Part shown: positions 61,586 to 64,000 of the stretch, in pieces
How the letters are laid out: each line of letters begins with the position of its first letter
How positions within the stretch are numbered: the stretch's first letter is position 1
Assembly (NCBI RefSeq): GCF_024753215.1
Contig: NZ_JANUGV010000006.1
Span: 1 to 64,000 of the forward strand
Direction of reading: 5' to 3'
Origin: Massilia solisilvae
GTDB lineage: Bacteria; Pseudomonadota; Gammaproteobacteria; Burkholderiales; Burkholderiaceae_D
Length of the DNA stretch: 64,000 nucleotides
Position numbers and translations under genes: made by a program
Notes under the pieces: model-generated
Seen by the model: only the letters and a program-made list of their open reading frames with translations
Databases searched by the model: none
What the model was told of the DNA's origin: nothing

Positions 61586-63057
61586 TGGCTTACCGCCACC
61601 GTGGTGTCCACACTACCCGAGCGCGCCACCCAGTCGATCAGCGCGTCCAGGACCGCGCGTCCCTTGCCATTCTTCACCAGATCGCTGTTGACCATGCCAA
61701 CCACCACGCAGGTGCGCCCGCTGGCATCGGGCACATAGCCCGCCACCGCCGCCACATTGCTCAGGCTGCCCGTCTTCAGGCGCGCATGGCCGGCCGCCGG
61801 GCTGTCCTTCAGACGCCGCCGCATGGTGCCGTCCACCGCCACGATCGGCAGGCTGGCCTGGAACTCCGGCGCCCAGTTGCTGGCAAGGCCCGCCTTGAGC
61901 AGCCCGCCCATCTGCTGCGGGCTGATCCGTTCAAGGCGGGACAGGCCCGAGCCGTTTTCCAGCACCAGGCCGCTGTCGTCGATCTGGTGCGCGCGCATCC
62001 AGTTGCGCACCGCCTGGTCGGCCCGCGTGTAGGTGGTGTCAGGACTTGGCGGCAGGGGATGGCTGCCCAGCAGCGGGTCGGCTTCCAGGCTGCCCAGGCT
62101 CAGGAACACCGTGCGCGCCAGGGTGTTATCGGAAGGCTTGTTGATGTCGCGCACCAGCTCCGGCAGCGGCCGCGAGGTGTGCGCCGCCAGCAGCTGCGCG
62201 TCTGGCGGCGCCGCGCCTTCGACGGTGGCGCCGCTGATGGTGCCGCCCAGCTGCTTCCACTTCAGGCGGAACAGCCGGTCCAGGTAGTCGTTGCGGTCCA
62301 CTACGTTGATGCTGTTGTCCGCCACGCAGTCGCGCGGGAAGGTCCCGTGCAGCACCACCTTGATGCGGCCGCTCTTGTCGCGCACCGCCTCGGGCAGCTT
62401 CCAGCCGTCTTCCCATTTCTTGCACTCGCCGTCCACGAGGACCATGTCCGAACCGATCGACACCTTCTCCAAGGTCGGCTGCATCTCCAGCTTGATGCGC
62501 TTGACGGTCGAGCGCATGTCGATCTGCAGCATGTTCTTGTTGATCATCAGCGCGTCCGGGATGACGTTGTAATACGCCTCCGGCGACTCGTCGAAGGGCG
62601 GCACGCCCACGTCGCTGCGCGCCGGGTTGAACAGCTGGCGGTCCAGCACCAGCTTGCCGGCGATCTTGCGGATGCCCTGGTAGCGCAGCGCGCGCAGCAT
62701 GTTCTCCAGCGCCTCGCTGGAAAAGTCCATGTCGGCGCCGCCCTTGAGGACCAGGTCGCCCTTGAGCACGCCGTTCTTGACCTCGCCGTTGCTGCGCAGC
62801 TCGGTGCGGCCGCGGAACACCGGTCCCAGCTGTTCCAGGCCGACCATCGTGGTGACCAGTTTCATGGTCGAGGCCGGTTGCATCGGCTGCGTGGCCTGGT
62901 GCGCCAGCACCACGGTGTCGCCGCGGAGGACCAGCGCGCCGAGCGCCGCCTCCGGGATGCCGTTGTCGGCAAGCACGCGGGCAACGGGCTCCGGCAACTG
63001 GGCGTGCGCGGGCAGCCAGGCGGCGAAGGCGGCGGCGATGACGAGGCGACGTAGCAT
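61582..63057 (-). CDS. dacB: D-alanyl-D-alanine carboxypeptidase/endopeptidase PBP4 (DacB)
   Basis: A 491-residue periplasmic class-C penicillin-binding protein (S13). The signal peptide ends at AHAQ. The nucleophile is Ser63 in STMK (ASTMKLVTT), the second motif is SDN (KPSDNTLAR), and the third is KTG (RLKTGSLSN). It trims and cleaves peptide crosslinks. It sits eight bases after the SpmA/SpmB-type gene and overlaps the GNAT gene. Confidence 0.95.
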   Translation of the reverse strand: MLRRLVIAAAFAAWLPAHAQLPEPVARVLADNGIPEAALGALVLRGDTVVLAHQATQPMQPASTMKLVTTMVGLEQLGPVFRGRTELRSNGEVKNGVLKGDLVLKGGADMDFSSEALENMLRALRYQGIRKIAGKLVLDRQLFNPARSDVGVPPFDESPEAYYNVIPDALMINKNMLQIDMRSTVKRIKLEMQPTLEKVSIGSDMVLVDGECKKWEDGWKLPEAVRDKSGRIKVVLHGTFPRDCVADNSINVVDRNDYLDRLFRLKWKQLGGTISGATVEGAAPPDAQLLAAHTSRPLPELVRDINKPSDNTLARTVFLSLGSLEADPLLGSHPLPPSPDTTYTRADQAVRNWMRAHQIDDSGLVLENGSGLSRLERISPQQMGGLLKAGLASNWAPEFQASLPIVAVDGTMRRRLKDSPAAGHARLKTGSLSNVAAVAGYVPDASGRTCVVVGMVNSDLVKNGKGRAVLDALIDWVARSGSVDTTVAVSH

Positions 63058-63065
63058 GTTGTTCC

Positions 63066-64000
63066 TTATCCGAAGAAGAGATAGGCGACGCCGATGGCGC
63101 CGATGATGCCGGCAAAGTCGGCGATTAGTCCACAGGAAATGGCATAGCGCGCATTCTTGATGCCCACCGAGCCGAAGTACAGCGCCACGATGTAGAACGT
63201 GGTGTCGGTCGAGCCCTGGAAGATGCAGGCCAGGCGGCCGACGAAGGAATCCGGGCCGTAGGTTTTCATGGCGTCGATCATCATCGCGCGCGAGCCGCTG
63301 CCCGACAAGGGCTTCATCAGCGCGGTGGGCAGCGCCGGCGTGAACTCGGTCGACAGGCCGAGCTGGCCCAGCACCCAGTCGAAACCGCTGACGATAAAGC
63401 CGAGCACGCCCGAGTTGCGGATCACCGAAATGGCCACCAGCATGCCGACCAGGTAGGGGATGATCGTCAGCGAAGTCTGGATGCCGCCCTTGGCGCCCTC
63501 GATGAACGACTCGTACACGTTGACCTTCTTGCGCAGCGCGCCGCCGATGAAGGACACGATGATCAGCAGCAGGATCAGGTTGCTCGCCACGCGCGAACCC
63601 AGTTCAATTTCCGGCTTGGTCAGGAAGTTGGTCATGTACCAGACCAACAGGCCGATCGCCGCCGTGATGCCGCCCAGCCAGCCGATGACCACCCGGTCGA
63701 ACAGGTTGATCTTCTGGCGGATCGACACGGCAATGATGCCGGCCAGCGCCGATATGAAGGTACCGATCATGCACGGGATAAAGATATCCGACGGGTCCTT
63801 GGCGCCCAGGATCGCGCGCTGCGCCATGATGGCCAGCGGAATCAAGGTCAGGCCCGAGGTATGCAGCACCAGGAACATGATCTGCGGATTGCTCGCCTCG
63901 TCCTTGTTCGGGTTCAGCGACTGCAGGCTCTCCATCGCCTTGAGCCCGAACGGCGTGGCCGCGTTGTCCAGGCCCAGCAGGTTGGCCGAGAAGTTCATCA
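63066..64000 (-). CDS. SpmA/SpmB-fusion nucleoside-recognition-domain membrane protein (5' end outside window)
   Basis: At least 311 residues of a polytopic protein truncated by the right edge. The segment FSANLLGLDNAATPFGLKAMESLQ is the middle of SpmA. The second half (IVSFIGGALRKKVNVYESFIEGAKGG, PTALMKPLSGSGSRAMMIDAM, DTTFYIVALYFGSVGIKNARYA) is SpmB-like, so the gene is the fused form common in proteobacteria. An ATG at 63998 lies within the conserved domain and is not the start. The function is unclear; members are linked to nucleoside or spore-cortex roles. Coupling to dacB suggests an envelope role. Confidence 0.85.
   Translation of the reverse strand, partial: MNFSANLLGLDNAATPFGLKAMESLQSLNPNKDEASNPQIMFLVLHTSGLTLIPLAIMAQRAILGAKDPSDIFIPCMIGTFISALAGIIAVSIRQKINLFDRVVIGWLGGITAAIGLLVWYMTNFLTKPEIELGSRVASNLILLLIIVSFIGGALRKKVNVYESFIEGAKGGIQTSLTIIPYLVGMLVAISVIRNSGVLGFIVSGFDWVLGQLGLSTEFTPALPTALMKPLSGSGSRAMMIDAMKTYGPDSFVGRLACIFQGSTDTTFYIVALYFGSVGIKNARYAISCGLIADFAGIIGAIGVAYLFFG

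Overview
The window is high-GC DNA from a betaproteobacterium. The best guess is Oxalobacteraceae (Massilia/Telluria/Duganella type). This rests on remembered protein similarity, the Burkholderiales-style bioAFDB and lipBA gene orders, an ECF42-type sigma cluster, abundant TonB/MFS/peptidoglycan-recycling functions, and a dispersed VPAKAGTH-coding REP repeat. No taxonomic search was possible. About 56 protein genes and one tRNA are supported. Most long reading frames antisense to them are codon-bias shadows.

Layout: 1-91 is the right end of an IS3-type element that abuts a truncated REP hairpin. 193-8009 holds a TonB-dependent receptor, a DUF808 membrane protein, an orphan ribbon-helix-helix protein, an HU protein, a LysE-type exporter and a FecR/DUF6600 proline-rich secreted protein, followed by terminators and REP units. 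8204-10255 is the ybeD-lipB-lipA lipoate block. 10656-17222 is an accessory island: a 1627-residue Rhs polymorphic toxin whose variable C-terminus is followed by three mutually related small genes, most likely an immunity array. The toxin tip and the small genes are visibly richer in A/T than the flanks.

17527-24447 carries an M16 peptidase, a small lipoprotein, the tRNA hydroxylase TrhP and a SUV3-like helicase. 24449-29565 is an envelope and translation block equivalent to the E. coli yraLMNOP locus (rsmI, lpoA-like, yraN, diaA, dolP) with a TlpA-type thioredoxin added. A tRNA-Pro(TGG) gene follows. 31449-42229 is one tightly packed minus-strand operon that joins leucine/isovalerate catabolism (both MCC subunits, methylglutaconyl-CoA hydratase, HMG-CoA lyase, a hydroxyacid dehydrogenase) to biotin synthesis (bioA, bioF, bioD, bioB). 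The biotin-dependent carboxylase and the pathway making its cofactor are thus interleaved. A perfect 16-bp-arm palindrome inside the upstream ychJ gene may be the operator for this operon.

42928-43492 is a DUF4160-DUF2442 pair. dadA and a serine hydrolase follow. 46538-56200 is a peptidoglycan-recycling cluster: a GntR regulator, MurQ, an AmpG-like permease, a NagX-like membrane protein, a GHL10 glycosidase-like lipoprotein, a BadF-type amino-sugar kinase, an AmiD-like amidase, a LysR regulator and a D-Ala-D-Ala dipeptidase. 56412-61013 holds a Gly/Ser-rich lipoprotein, a PP2C-like phosphatase and an ECF42 sigma factor with its DGPF, VOC and DUF1428 partners. The window ends with GNAT, dacB (PBP4) and a truncated SpmA/SpmB-type membrane protein.
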